The notes under the pieces are model-generated. The model made no database searches. It saw nothing but the letters and a program-made list of their open reading frames with translations, and had not been told where the DNA came from. A program made the translations under genes and the position numbers. This document shows, one piece after another, positions 42,744 through 49,481 of a stretch of DNA of 64,000 nt. The stretch lies in NCBI RefSeq assembly GCF_019145205.1, contig NZ_JAHSTT010000001.1, forward strand, positions 496,001 to 560,000, given 5' to 3'. The stretch comes from Pseudomonas khavaziana. GTDB taxonomy: Bacteria; Pseudomonadota; Gammaproteobacteria; Pseudomonadales; Pseudomonadaceae. The stretch's first letter is position 1. Every line of letters starts with the position of its first letter.

Positions 42744-43345
42744 GGTGGATACCTCAGTGGGTTGCGTTTATTCGTCAGCACCCTGACCGCCTGGTATGTG
42801 CCGGTGAGCCCAGGGGAGGGGGCTGGCGGGTAAAGGCCAGTCGTAAAAAAGCCCAGTCGAAACCGGGCTTTCAGTGCGCTTCGTAGACCTCCCTACGTCA
42901 CGCGGTCGACGCTTTGGCGTCTAGGGTTCGTTGTGGTTCACATGGCTGCCAATCCTCCGCGCTGGGTGGGCTGAATGCAGGTGGCCGGCAAGTGCCGGGT
43001 GTTCGTCCGCATTGGACTGCTCTCAGGCTTTCGGTGAAGGTTCTTTAACGATCTAAAGCCTGTCGTGAAAGGTGGAGAGCAGTCCGATGCGGCCTGGTGC
43101 TGGGGAGTACCAGGTGCTCGGGCCGTCTTTCCGGCTGTCCGTCGTACTCTTCCGACTGTCAGCGTTCTTGATTTGGCTCATTGGCTAAGCCTGCGCTCAT
43201 ACGGAACGAAACGAACACTGCTCTGGAGTGTTCACAGAGACCGTCTTGTCCGACGGCCGTGGCGGAGGCGGCTTTATCCCCGCTCTGGATTCGTTTGGGC
43301 CTTCGCCATCCCGCTGCCCACTCAGTGAATGGGCAGAAGTGATGC
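42744..43345. other. Non-coding, structure-rich prophage segment
   Basis: About 600 bp without a credible gene. It contains a leftward terminator (42845-42871), a GACGC-TTTG-GCGTC hairpin (42908-42921) and a large nested inverted repeat (43009-43094). It separates the TerB/LuxR gene group from the DGR-side operon. A leftward promoter for that operon is expected here, but I see no convincing -35/-10. Confidence 0.5.
42845..42871 (-). terminator. Leftward intrinsic terminator
   Basis: Read leftward: AAGCCC - GGTTTCGACT - GGGCTT followed by four more T. It would end transcripts coming from the LuxR-HTH/TerB genes before the DGR-side operon. Confidence 0.65.
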
Positions 43346-43516
43346 TCAGCGTTGTTTGATCAGCGGCCAGATCAGAAGCAGGATCAGCAGCGCAAGGAAC
43401 CCGTCGGCGCACATGCTGATGATTCGAGACACTGAATCGATCAGCACCACGCCGATGAGCAGAGCGAAGATGAGAAACGCACGCAGGCGTTTAACCAGCT
43501 CTGTGATCCCCGGCAT
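43346..43516 (-). CDS. 56-residue two-helix membrane protein
   Basis: ATG at 43516 overlaps the TAA of the TerB-like gene (TAATG), so it is coupled to it. The protein has two hydrophobic segments (about 13-27 and 39-53) with a basic start (VKRLRAF) and end (KQR). It is a small inner-membrane protein accompanying the TerB-like one. Family not recognised. Confidence 0.65.
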   Translation of the reverse strand: MPGITELVKRLRAFLIFALLIGVVLIDSVSRIISMCADGFLALLILLLIWPLIKQR

Positions 43517-43950
43517 TACAGGTGGTCTTTCAGGTTCAGGCCCAGCAGCTTGGCGCTGCGCTCCAGGGCGGTCAGTTCGGCTGGTTCGATCTCGCCGTCG
43601 GCCTCGGCCACCGTCAACATGACGTTGAGGACGGTCAGCGCTTCGGCTGGAGAGTGAGCCAGGTCGCCCAGTTCTTTCTCGGCGTTCTGGCGCAGGATGC
43701 GAGCGCCTGACTTGAAGTCGGTCTTGGCACGGTCGATGGTGTTGGACAGCTCCGCGCCGAAGCCCTGGAGCGCCGGGTTGTTGCTGAGGATGGTTTCGAT
43801 CTTGGACAGCTCACTGTCTTCCAGCTCGCCATCGGCAGCCGCAACGTAGATCGAGCCGTACACGACCGCTTCCATCAGGTCGCGGTTGGCCAGCTTGGAG
43901 ACTGCTGCGCGGGCTTGGCCGGATTTCTTGCCGAACAATTTGCCTAACAT
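43516..43950 (-). CDS. TerB-family protein
   Basis: A 144-residue helical protein with the paired acidic motifs of TerB domains: VAAADGELEDSEL near 37-49 and VAEADGEIEPAEL near 115-127, likely metal-binding. The ATG at 43950 (MLGKLFGKKSG) has AGAGGA upstream. TerB proteins belong to tellurite-resistance and phage-defence-linked stress systems at the membrane. Paired here with a small membrane protein; a superinfection or envelope-stress role is a guess. Confidence 0.82.
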   Translation of the reverse strand: MLGKLFGKKSGQARAAVSKLANRDLMEAVVYGSIYVAAADGELEDSELSKIETILSNNPALQGFGAELSNTIDRAKTDFKSGARILRQNAEKELGDLAHSPAEALTVLNVMLTVAEADGEIEPAELTALERSAKLLGLNLKDHL

Positions 43951-44024
43951 GGTGATTCCTCTGGGTTGGGTTACATCCCGCTGCACCCTGTCGCCAAGGT
44001 GCACAAGTGATGCTCCGCTGGCGT

Positions 44025-44330
44025 TTAAGCGATAAAGACACCATCGTTTGATTCTCCTGCTGGGCCTTGAGGATTCGGGCTTTCAGACAGGCCAACGATG
44101 ATTTCTCGCCGCATCGCCTCGGCTACCAGCGCCGTTTGACGAGTCACGCCGAGCTTGAACATCGCGCTGGAAAGGCGCTTCGCTACGGTGCAGGCCGCCA
44201 CGTTGAACTGGCGTGCAATCTCCTTGGCCGTCATGCCCTGGGCAGCGCCAAGAACGTACTGCAACTCCCGAGGCGCTAAACCCATGCCCAGATAGCCCTT
44301 CCACAATCCACTTACGATTTTCGGTTTCAC
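44025..44330 (-). CDS. LuxR-type helix-turn-helix regulator, small
   Basis: 101 residues starting at GTG 44330 with AGGAGGG 7 nt upstream. The body is a LuxR/GerE HTH (LAPRELQYVLGAAQGMTAKEIARQFNVAACTVAKRLSSAMFKLGV, about 18-63) without a receiver or ligand domain. It probably regulates prophage genes. It is the first coding gene after the leftward promoter at 44.87 kb. Confidence 0.85.
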   Translation of the reverse strand: MKPKIVSGLWKGYLGMGLAPRELQYVLGAAQGMTAKEIARQFNVAACTVAKRLSSAMFKLGVTRQTALVAEAMRREIIVGLSESPNPQGPAGESNDGVFIA

Positions 44331-44861
44331 TGACTTCCCTCCTGGTTGATTTCCCGTCAGGCCCTTTTGCGAAGGCCTATCGGTGAAATCCCGGTCACGC
44401 TACTGGCGTCAGACCGGGTTTGTTGCGTCATCGGTGTTGGCCAGTTACCCGCCGCTGGTTGCAGGGATGGCCGTTCGTCTTCGTGGGTGGGCTTCGAGCT
44501 TCCTACGCACAGCGTCAAACAGCATTTGTTCGCCGTGGATCACAGGTCCTTACAACATGCACGCTACAGCTCTGAGTGCCCTGATTGAGTGGGCAGGGTG
44601 CATGAGGTCCGGCGGTCCCAGCCGAGGCTATCGGGCCCGCTAATTCAATTCGTTTGATGCTGGCCGTGACCCGCTACTGGCGTCGGTCACCGGCTTGAAA
44701 CAAATGTCACTCCAGCCGCGGGCCTTTCGGCTTGTTCTCCCGCTGGATAACTCGTCTTGGCGATTTACGCTGCACGCCCGGGTCAGTTGCCAACCCTCTG
44801 AACCGTTGAGGCCGGTTCATCGCTGCCTTCCATCTGGCCGGTTGTTATCCGGCGATGGGGC
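44331..44861. other. Long structured leader between the leftward promoter and the LuxR-HTH gene
   Basis: About 530 bp without a credible gene. Two hairpins, at 44390-44418 and 44666-44690, share the inner sequence CGCTACTGGCGTC but have different outer stems. If transcription starts near 44860, this is a very long 5' leader, a possible place for antitermination signals. Confidence 0.5.
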
Positions 44862-44862
44862 A

Positions 44863-44891
44863 AATATGTACCAATGGTTCATATTGGTCAA
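44863..44891 (-). promoter_or_regulatory. Leftward prophage promoter (pL-like) with overlapping operator
   Basis: Read leftward, TTGACC (44891-44886), a 17-nt spacer and CATATT (44868-44863). The 15-bp operator at 44867-44881 fills the spacer and touches the -10. Repressor bound there would block it. Confidence 0.6.
44867..44881. promoter_or_regulatory. Operator OL1 (TGTACC-N3-GGTTCA)
   Basis: A near-perfect 6-3-6 dyad sharing its sequence with operators in the cI-cro gap. Confidence 0.7.
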
Positions 44892-44905
44892 GTACCAAAA
44901 GTACA
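44891..44905. promoter_or_regulatory. Operator OL2 (AGTACC-N3-AGTACA)
   Basis: A 6-3-6 dyad with one mismatch per half to TGWACC/GGTWCA, centred 24 bp from OL1. The same 24-bp spacing separates two operators in the cI-cro gap. Confidence 0.6.
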
Positions 44906-44923
44906 TATTTTGTCAGGGGGCAA

Positions 44924-44948
44924 TAAAAAGCCCGCTCAATGGCGGGCT
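44924..44948 (-). terminator. Leftward terminator after the cI operon
   Basis: Read leftward: AGCCCGC-CATTGA-GCGGGCT followed by five T. It lies 17 nt after the stop of the small membrane protein gene and ends the repressor transcript before the pL-like promoter. Confidence 0.85.
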
Positions 44949-44964
44949 GTTCGGGGTGGGAGGG

Positions 44965-45231
44965 TTATTCTTTTCGTATCGTGGAGGAGGGCCCGAATTC
45001 TGACTCGTAATCTTCAACCATCTTCTGGCAAGCGCCTCTAATGAACCTGCGATTGCTCAAGGGCTGAAGGTTGTCGTCCACACGCTTCCAACAAAGATCA
45101 ATTGCATCGCGAGCGTGCGACTTTTGCTGCCCTTCTGGCGTGCTATTGATGATTGCGCCGTAGCCTAAAAACAATACCACTGCTACCACTATGCCTATTG
45201 CGATTTTACCGAACATTGAATCCATTCCCAT
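44965..45231 (-). CDS. Small single-pass membrane protein next to the repressor
   Basis: 88 residues with one N-terminal membrane helix (about 9-29) and a charged tail with two cysteines (about 47 and 68). ATG 45216 is an alternative start. It lies 34 bp downstream of the repressor gene and would be expressed in the lysogen; superinfection exclusion is one possible job. No family recognised. Confidence 0.65.
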   Translation of the reverse strand: MGMDSMFGKIAIGIVVAVVLFLGYGAIINSTPEGQQKSHARDAIDLCWKRVDDNLQPLSNRRFIRGACQKMVEDYESEFGPSSTIRKE

Positions 45232-45265
45232 TCGTAGATTTATGGTTAGTAGCAGCGCTTTCTAG

Positions 45266-46003
45266 CTACAGCATACCCCCTCGCCAAACCACACGACCGA
45301 TGATTCTGACTTCGTTTATCTCACCATCACGCAGTGTCTCATCGCCGTAACGTGCTTTATCTGGATTGTCACTACGGATAATCCATCCATCAAAGTCTGA
45401 CTTCACCAGGCGCTTCACGATGGTACCCTTCGATTCGCTCTGCATCGCGAATATCTGGCCATCCTTCGGTTCAATCTTGGACTCATCCACCAGCAGTACG
45501 TCGCCGTCATTGATCGTCGGCTCCATGCTATTGCCGCTAGCGTAGATCACGTCCAGATGCTTCTGATTTAGGTTGTTGGCCCGCAGCCATGTCGACTTGA
45601 ATGCCATGACGCCGCGTATCTCAACATGCGGATTATCATCACCGTCACCAGTTGAGCCCCGCGCCGTGAGTTGCAGCACGCCAGTGTAGCCGGGCTCACT
45701 GTTTAGATCGAAGCTGCGCGGTTGCGCGCGAGGATCTTCAGGAGTCAGTGCTGCTGATTCACGCATTGGACCGCGGCCGTATTCCAGCCACTCAACTCTC
45801 ACGTTAAGCGCTGCAGCCAAGGCAAGCATCTTGGCGCCTCCAGGCATTGATTCTCCGTTGAGCCATTTACTACAAGCCTTCGGAGTCACCTTTGCCATTT
45901 TTGCCAAGCGCACACCCGCCCCCCACTCAGGAATCCCTGCCTCGGCGAGGGATTGCTTTAGGCGCGCTACGAACGAATTGCGGATTTCTTCTATTTGAAC
46001 CAT
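45266..46003 (-). CDS. cI: CI-like repressor (HTH + S24 peptidase domain)
   Basis: A 245-residue lysogeny repressor. The N-terminal HTH (about 10-75) contains AKMAKVTPKACSKWLNGESMPGGAKMLALAAAL. The C-terminal LexA/S24 domain has catalytic Ser159 (GNSMEPT) and Lys197 (TIVKRLV). I see no Ala-Gly or Cys-Gly cleavage dipeptide in the linker, so RecA-triggered self-cleavage at the usual site is uncertain. Its start codon lies inside the strongest operator dyad, implying autoregulation. Confidence 0.93.
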   Translation of the reverse strand: MVQIEEIRNSFVARLKQSLAEAGIPEWGAGVRLAKMAKVTPKACSKWLNGESMPGGAKMLALAAALNVRVEWLEYGRGPMRESAALTPEDPRAQPRSFDLNSEPGYTGVLQLTARGSTGDGDDNPHVEIRGVMAFKSTWLRANNLNQKHLDVIYASGNSMEPTINDGDVLLVDESKIEPKDGQIFAMQSESKGTIVKRLVKSDFDGWIIRSDNPDKARYGDETLRDGEINEVRIIGRVVWRGGML

Positions 46004-46067
46004 GGGTTCATGTTCTCACGCGCTTGCATGTACTTTCAGTTCCGACTTAAGATGTACCGTAAGTTCA
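45996..46067. promoter_or_regulatory. Operator cluster OR (three dyads) between cI and cro
   Basis: TGAACC-ATG-GGTTCA (45996-46010, perfect, covering the cI start), TGTACT-TTC-AGTTCC (46029-46043, degenerate) and TGTACC-GTA-AGTTCA (46053-46067). A rightward promoter with TTGCAT (46024) and TAAGAT (46048) overlaps the second and third. This is the lambda OR1-3 arrangement in a different sequence. Confidence 0.7.
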
Positions 46068-46086
46068 TATTTGAATTGGAGGCCAA

Positions 46087-46326
46087 ATGCGGCCGCTCAA
46101 GAAAACGATCGACGACGCAGGTGGTGTTCCAAGCGTGGCCTTGGCTTGCGGAAAAACCCCGCGCGCCATTTACAAGTGGCTGGCTGCCGACGCGTTACCA
46201 AGAACCGAGTACACGGGCGAAACAAATTACGTCATGAAGATTGCCGAGCTTGCGGCAGCCAGGGGTAGACCCTTCGATCCGGCCTGGCTGCTTATCGAGG
46301 CACATCCCAACAAATCTGCGGCTTAG
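46087..46326 (+). CDS. cro: Cro-like HTH repressor
   Basis: A 79-residue YdaS/Cro-type HTH protein (LKKTIDDAGGVPSVALACGKTPRAIYKWLAADALPRTEYTG). GGAGG lies 5 nt before the ATG. It is divergent from cI with shared operators and should start the lytic programme. Confidence 0.88.
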   Translation: MRPLKKTIDDAGGVPSVALACGKTPRAIYKWLAADALPRTEYTGETNYVMKIAELAAARGRPFDPAWLLIEAHPNKSAA

Positions 46327-46421
46327 CCGTTCGATGCCGCCATTTTCCGCTGAAGCGGGGAGGGCGAATAGAGATTCTGGATCAGCTGTTAATTCATACA
46401 GTGCATAGGAAGGGAATAGCG

Positions 46422-46703
46422 ATGGTTGCAGATAGCTTGTTGGTCGCCTGTGGGGCCTTTGGTGTTTCTGCCTTTTGCTTTGCCGCTGGCTTCGTAACGG
46501 GAAGCGCGAACCGCGGTGGGTCCACAACCTTTCCTCTGACTCACGTCAGCTTTGATCCTTCCGCCAGCGACCTGGATCGCTTGAAGGTTTTGGACGAGGC
46601 CCGCGCCGCCGTGCTGGATGGTCGCTTAAGCGAGACCCATCAGCTTCAGGATTATCGCACCGCCGATGAGGCTCGCAAGCCAGGGGGCCGCTTTGAGAAT
46701 TAA
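46422..46703 (+). CDS. Prophage hypothetical protein with N-terminal membrane segment
   Basis: 93 residues with a hydrophobic N-terminus (about 4-28) followed by a soluble charged region. GGAAGGG lies upstream of ATG 46422; seven codons of upstream frame are not needed. It is first after cro on the rightward strand. Overlaps an opposite-strand frame at its 3' end. Unknown role. Confidence 0.6.
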   Translation: MVADSLLVACGAFGVSAFCFAAGFVTGSANRGGSTTFPLTHVSFDPSASDLDRLKVLDEARAAVLDGRLSETHQLQDYRTADEARKPGGRFEN

Positions 46704-46844
46704 CCCTTTCCGTCGCTCCCAGAAGTCCCGCAAGGGCGGCCTGTCGAACCCCATCATCAGAAACATGGGTTCGTCGTGGATGTATGGCTTCAGATCCCAA
46801 TGCTTCGCCTTCCAGCGTGCAAAGGCTTCCTTCAAACGTTTCAT
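46626..46844 (-). CDS. Small membrane protein on the opposite strand
   Basis: 72 residues from ATG 46844 with GGAG about 10 nt upstream. A basic start (MKRLKEAFARWKAKHW), FLMMGFDRPPLRDFWERR and a C-terminal hydrophobic helix (about 52-71) look protein-like. It overlaps the rightward gene by 78 bp. Both may be real, or only one. Confidence 0.45.
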   Translation of the reverse strand: MKRLKEAFARWKAKHWDLKPYIHDEPMFLMMGFDRPPLRDFWERRKGLILKAAPWLASLIGGAIILKLMGLA

Positions 46845-46928
46845 GTCCGGTCTCCGTGACCTTTTCGTGTGGAAGCAAAAAGCTACCACGGATGCGCCGG
46901 ACACCCATAACGCCTGAATCGCAGGCAT

Positions 46929-46952
46929 AAAAAAACCGCCTGGCAGGGCGGC
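46929..46952 (-). terminator. Leftward hairpin with U-run
   Basis: CCGCC (46936-46940) / GGCGG (46947-46951), with seven A before it: a terminator when read leftward. It lies upstream of the leftward frame at 46844, so it would block leftward transcripts entering from the replication genes. Confidence 0.55.
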
Positions 46953-46980
46953 TTAGTACAGCTTTATTTCGAGGTGAATA

Positions 46981-47205
46981 ATGATCAATAAAACCCCCGC
47001 AGTCAACAGTTCGAGGGATGTCGCGACACTTTCCGACACCTCTAAAAACGTGTCACGACACCTCACAACAAATCAATCCGCCGCGATGGATGCCGCGCTG
47101 ATGATCAGCGGCCAGTACTCGCACGCATCTAAATCCAAATTTCGCCGGGAATGCCTCAGTCACCTGAAGGCGTCCCTGGCACCTGCCCAGGATGTTTCCG
47201 CATGA
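46981..47205 (+). CDS. Prophage hypothetical protein before the replication gene
   Basis: 74 residues, Ser/Thr/Asn-rich N-terminus and a helical C-terminal half (QSAAMDAALMISGQYSHASKSKFRRECLSHLKASL). GAGGTG lies upstream of the ATG. Its stop overlaps the next start (ATGA). Position fits a CII-like or pre-replication regulator, but no HTH is evident. Confidence 0.65.
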   Translation: MINKTPAVNSSRDVATLSDTSKNVSRHLTTNQSAAMDAALMISGQYSHASKSKFRRECLSHLKASLAPAQDVSA

Positions 47206-47909
47206 GTACCATCATCATGAGCCTGTGCTGGCCGTTGCAAGGCATGAGCGGCCCGCAAAAGGCTGTCCTGATATCGCTGGCTGATAACGCAAACGACGAG
47301 GGTGTTTGCTGGCCTTCTGTTGCTCGTATCGCTGAGCGCACCTGCCTGGGTGAGCGCACGGTTCAGTCGGCAATTAAGTGGCTGGGGACAACTGGGATTC
47401 TGTCATTTCGCGAGCGTATGGGACGATCGACTATGTACACCCTGACCCCCGCAGCATACGCACCCCCGCAGGAGGTGCACCCCGCAGCAGATGCACCACC
47501 ACCCCCGCAGGAGAAGCACACCCCCCCCGCAGCAGCCGCACCCAGAACCGTAATAGAACCATCAAGTGAACCATCACCTTCTCGAGTTGATGCAAATCCG
47601 TCGAAAGCCTCCAAGCCGAAATGCCCAACTCAGGCCATCGTCGATCTGTTCAACGAAACCCTTCCTGGGCTTCCTCGGGTAGTGATGATCACCAAGAGCC
47701 GTGTAGCCACGCTCAACGCCCGGTGGAATGAGAGTGTGGTTCATCAGGATCTCGATTTCTGGTCGGACTTTTTCAAGTTGGTCGCCGCTAGCCCCTTCCT
47801 GATGGGCCAGACAGAAGGGCGAGCCGGCAAACCGTTCCGCGCAGTGTTCGATTGGCTCATTGCGCCGACCAACTTCGTGAAGGTGATCGAGGGTAATTTC
47901 AATGCGTGA
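47202..47909 (+). CDS. Phage replication protein, HTH (O-like)
   Basis: A 235-residue protein starting at ATG 47202. The N-terminal winged-helix domain (about 14-72: GPQKAVLISLADNANDEGVCWPSVARIAERTCLGERTVQSAIKWL) is typical of phage replication-initiator and DnaT/O-like proteins. A Pro/Ala-rich linker and a C-terminal helical domain (about 140-235) follow. The gene overlaps the DnaB helicase gene, which it probably loads at the phage origin. Confidence 0.82.
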   Translation: MSTIIMSLCWPLQGMSGPQKAVLISLADNANDEGVCWPSVARIAERTCLGERTVQSAIKWLGTTGILSFRERMGRSTMYTLTPAAYAPPQEVHPAADAPPPPQEKHTPPAAAAPRTVIEPSSEPSPSRVDANPSKASKPKCPTQAIVDLFNETLPGLPRVVMITKSRVATLNARWNESVVHQDLDFWSDFFKLVAASPFLMGQTEGRAGKPFRAVFDWLIAPTNFVKVIEGNFNA

Positions 47910-49272
47910 CCCATACAGCCTTGAGGCCGAGCACGGTGTGCTGGGGGCCATGTTCCTGCGCCCTGAGTTGATCGACTTGCTCAGTGCTGACCTGTCGGTC
48001 GAGGATTTCTACTACGAGGATAACGCCGCCATCTATCGCGGCATCTTGGACTTACATGGCGCAGGCCAGCCGGTGGATATCGTGACTATCGGCGCTCGTG
48101 TCGGGGACCTGCCTTGCGGTTCTCCCGCCTTCGCGTACGCCGCCGATATCGCCCGGAACACTCCAAGCGTTGCGAACGCTGCCTCGTACGCCGGAACCGT
48201 TCGTGAGCGCAGCCTGGATAGATCACTGATCGCATTGAGCGTTCGGATCAACGATATCGCTTACGGCGACCAGACCACCGTGGACAAGGTGGCAGCGGTG
48301 CAGGCCGAGGCCCAGGCGGTCGACAGCCAGTCGGCCACGTCCGAGGTGATCAAGGCTGAGGACATCCTGGATGACTACATCGAAGTGCTTCAGGCCCGTG
48401 CCGACCGGGGTGACGAGATTGACGGGCTATCCACCGGCATTCCCGATCTGGACGAGAAGCTGCAGGGCTTGAAGCCTGGCCAACTGATCATCATTGCGGG
48501 CCGCCCGGCCATGGGTAAAACCACCCTGGCCATGAACATCGCATCCAATGCCGCTATCCGTGAGGGTAAGAGCGTGATGGCGTTCAGTCTCGAAATGGAT
48601 AACACCGGCCTGATGGACCGTTTCATGGCGTCCGAAGGGCGTATCCCCCTGCACTTGATCAAGAACGGAAAGGCCCCGCACAGCCATGGCGCCGAGCTGA
48701 TGAGTGCCGCCAGCAAGCTCAAGCACTCCAGCCTGTACCTATCGGACCGCGCATCGATGTCGATGAACCGGATGCGCGCCGCTGCCCGTCGTCACAAGCG
48801 CCGATACGGCCTGGACCTGATGGTGATCGATTACCTGCAGCTGGTGGACTCCGACTCACGCACGTTCAGCCGAGAGCAGGAAGTCAGCCACATGACCCGC
48901 ACCGCGAAACTGATGGCTCGCGAACTGGGCATCCCGGTGATTCTGCTCAGCCAGCTCTCGCGTGAGTGCGAAAAACGCCCCAACAAGCGCCCAATGTGCT
49001 CTGACCTGCGCGAATCCGGCGCCATTGAGCAAGACGCCGACATCATCTTGTTCGTCTACCGCGACGAGGTTTACCACGAGCATTCCGAAGCGAAGGGTAT
49101 TGCCGAAATCATCATTGGCAAGGGCCGTGACATCGCCGGTGGCACCGTGCGTGCTGCCTTCCTCGGGCAGTACAGCCGATTTGAACAACTGGCTGCTGGA
49201 TGGGTTGAGCCGTCCAAGCCTGCAAAGGTCACCAGCATGGCTGACCGCTACAAACAAAAGGATCAATTCTAA
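47902..49272 (+). CDS. dnaB: Replicative DNA helicase, DnaB family
   Basis: A 456-residue hexameric helicase. The N-terminal DnaB domain (LEAEHGVLGAMF) is followed by a RecA-like motor with Walker A GRPAMGKT (200-207), IDYLQLVDSD as Walker B, and the LSQLSRECEKRPNKRPMCSDLRESGAIEQDADI block. A phage-encoded DnaB frees replication from the host helicase. Coupled to the gene upstream (8-bp overlap) and downstream (TAATG). Confidence 0.95.
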   Translation: MRDPYSLEAEHGVLGAMFLRPELIDLLSADLSVEDFYYEDNAAIYRGILDLHGAGQPVDIVTIGARVGDLPCGSPAFAYAADIARNTPSVANAASYAGTVRERSLDRSLIALSVRINDIAYGDQTTVDKVAAVQAEAQAVDSQSATSEVIKAEDILDDYIEVLQARADRGDEIDGLSTGIPDLDEKLQGLKPGQLIIIAGRPAMGKTTLAMNIASNAAIREGKSVMAFSLEMDNTGLMDRFMASEGRIPLHLIKNGKAPHSHGAELMSAASKLKHSSLYLSDRASMSMNRMRAAARRHKRRYGLDLMVIDYLQLVDSDSRTFSREQEVSHMTRTAKLMARELGIPVILLSQLSRECEKRPNKRPMCSDLRESGAIEQDADIILFVYRDEVYHEHSEAKGIAEIIIGKGRDIAGGTVRAAFLGQYSRFEQLAAGWVEPSKPAKVTSMADRYKQKDQF

Positions 49273-49481
49273 TGGCAGATCCCCGCCTTGCGGTTCCGAA
49301 GCCTGACCTGTACCGCTACGCGGTGTTTTGCTGTTCATCCAAGATAGACCTGGGGAGTGCACCAGATCATGCGCTAGCGCTCTTTTTTGATAGGGCCATG
49401 GCAGTTCGATACGGCGGCCAGATGTGGCCGTCGACGTTTGAGGTTATCGACCTCCTTAATCCGGAGGAGGGCGCGTTTTGA
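49272..49481 (+). CDS. Small prophage protein between helicase and recombinase
   Basis: 69 residues, soluble, with two adjacent cysteines (FCCSSK) and a WPSTFEVIDLLNPEEG end. It overlaps both neighbours (TAATG before, ATGA after), so it belongs to the replication operon. Unknown function. Confidence 0.65.
   Translation: MADPRLAVPKPDLYRYAVFCCSSKIDLGSAPDHALALFFDRAMAVRYGGQMWPSTFEVIDLLNPEEGAF

Noticed and set aside
43065..43328. Open frame on the plus strand in the non-coding prophage gap
   Set aside because: It starts inside the nested inverted repeat, has no ribosome-binding site and protein-unlike composition (Arg/Trp/Leu-rich).
46195..46527. Leftward frame across cro and its downstream region
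   Set aside because: Antisense to cro, no ribosome-binding site, basic low-complexity translation.
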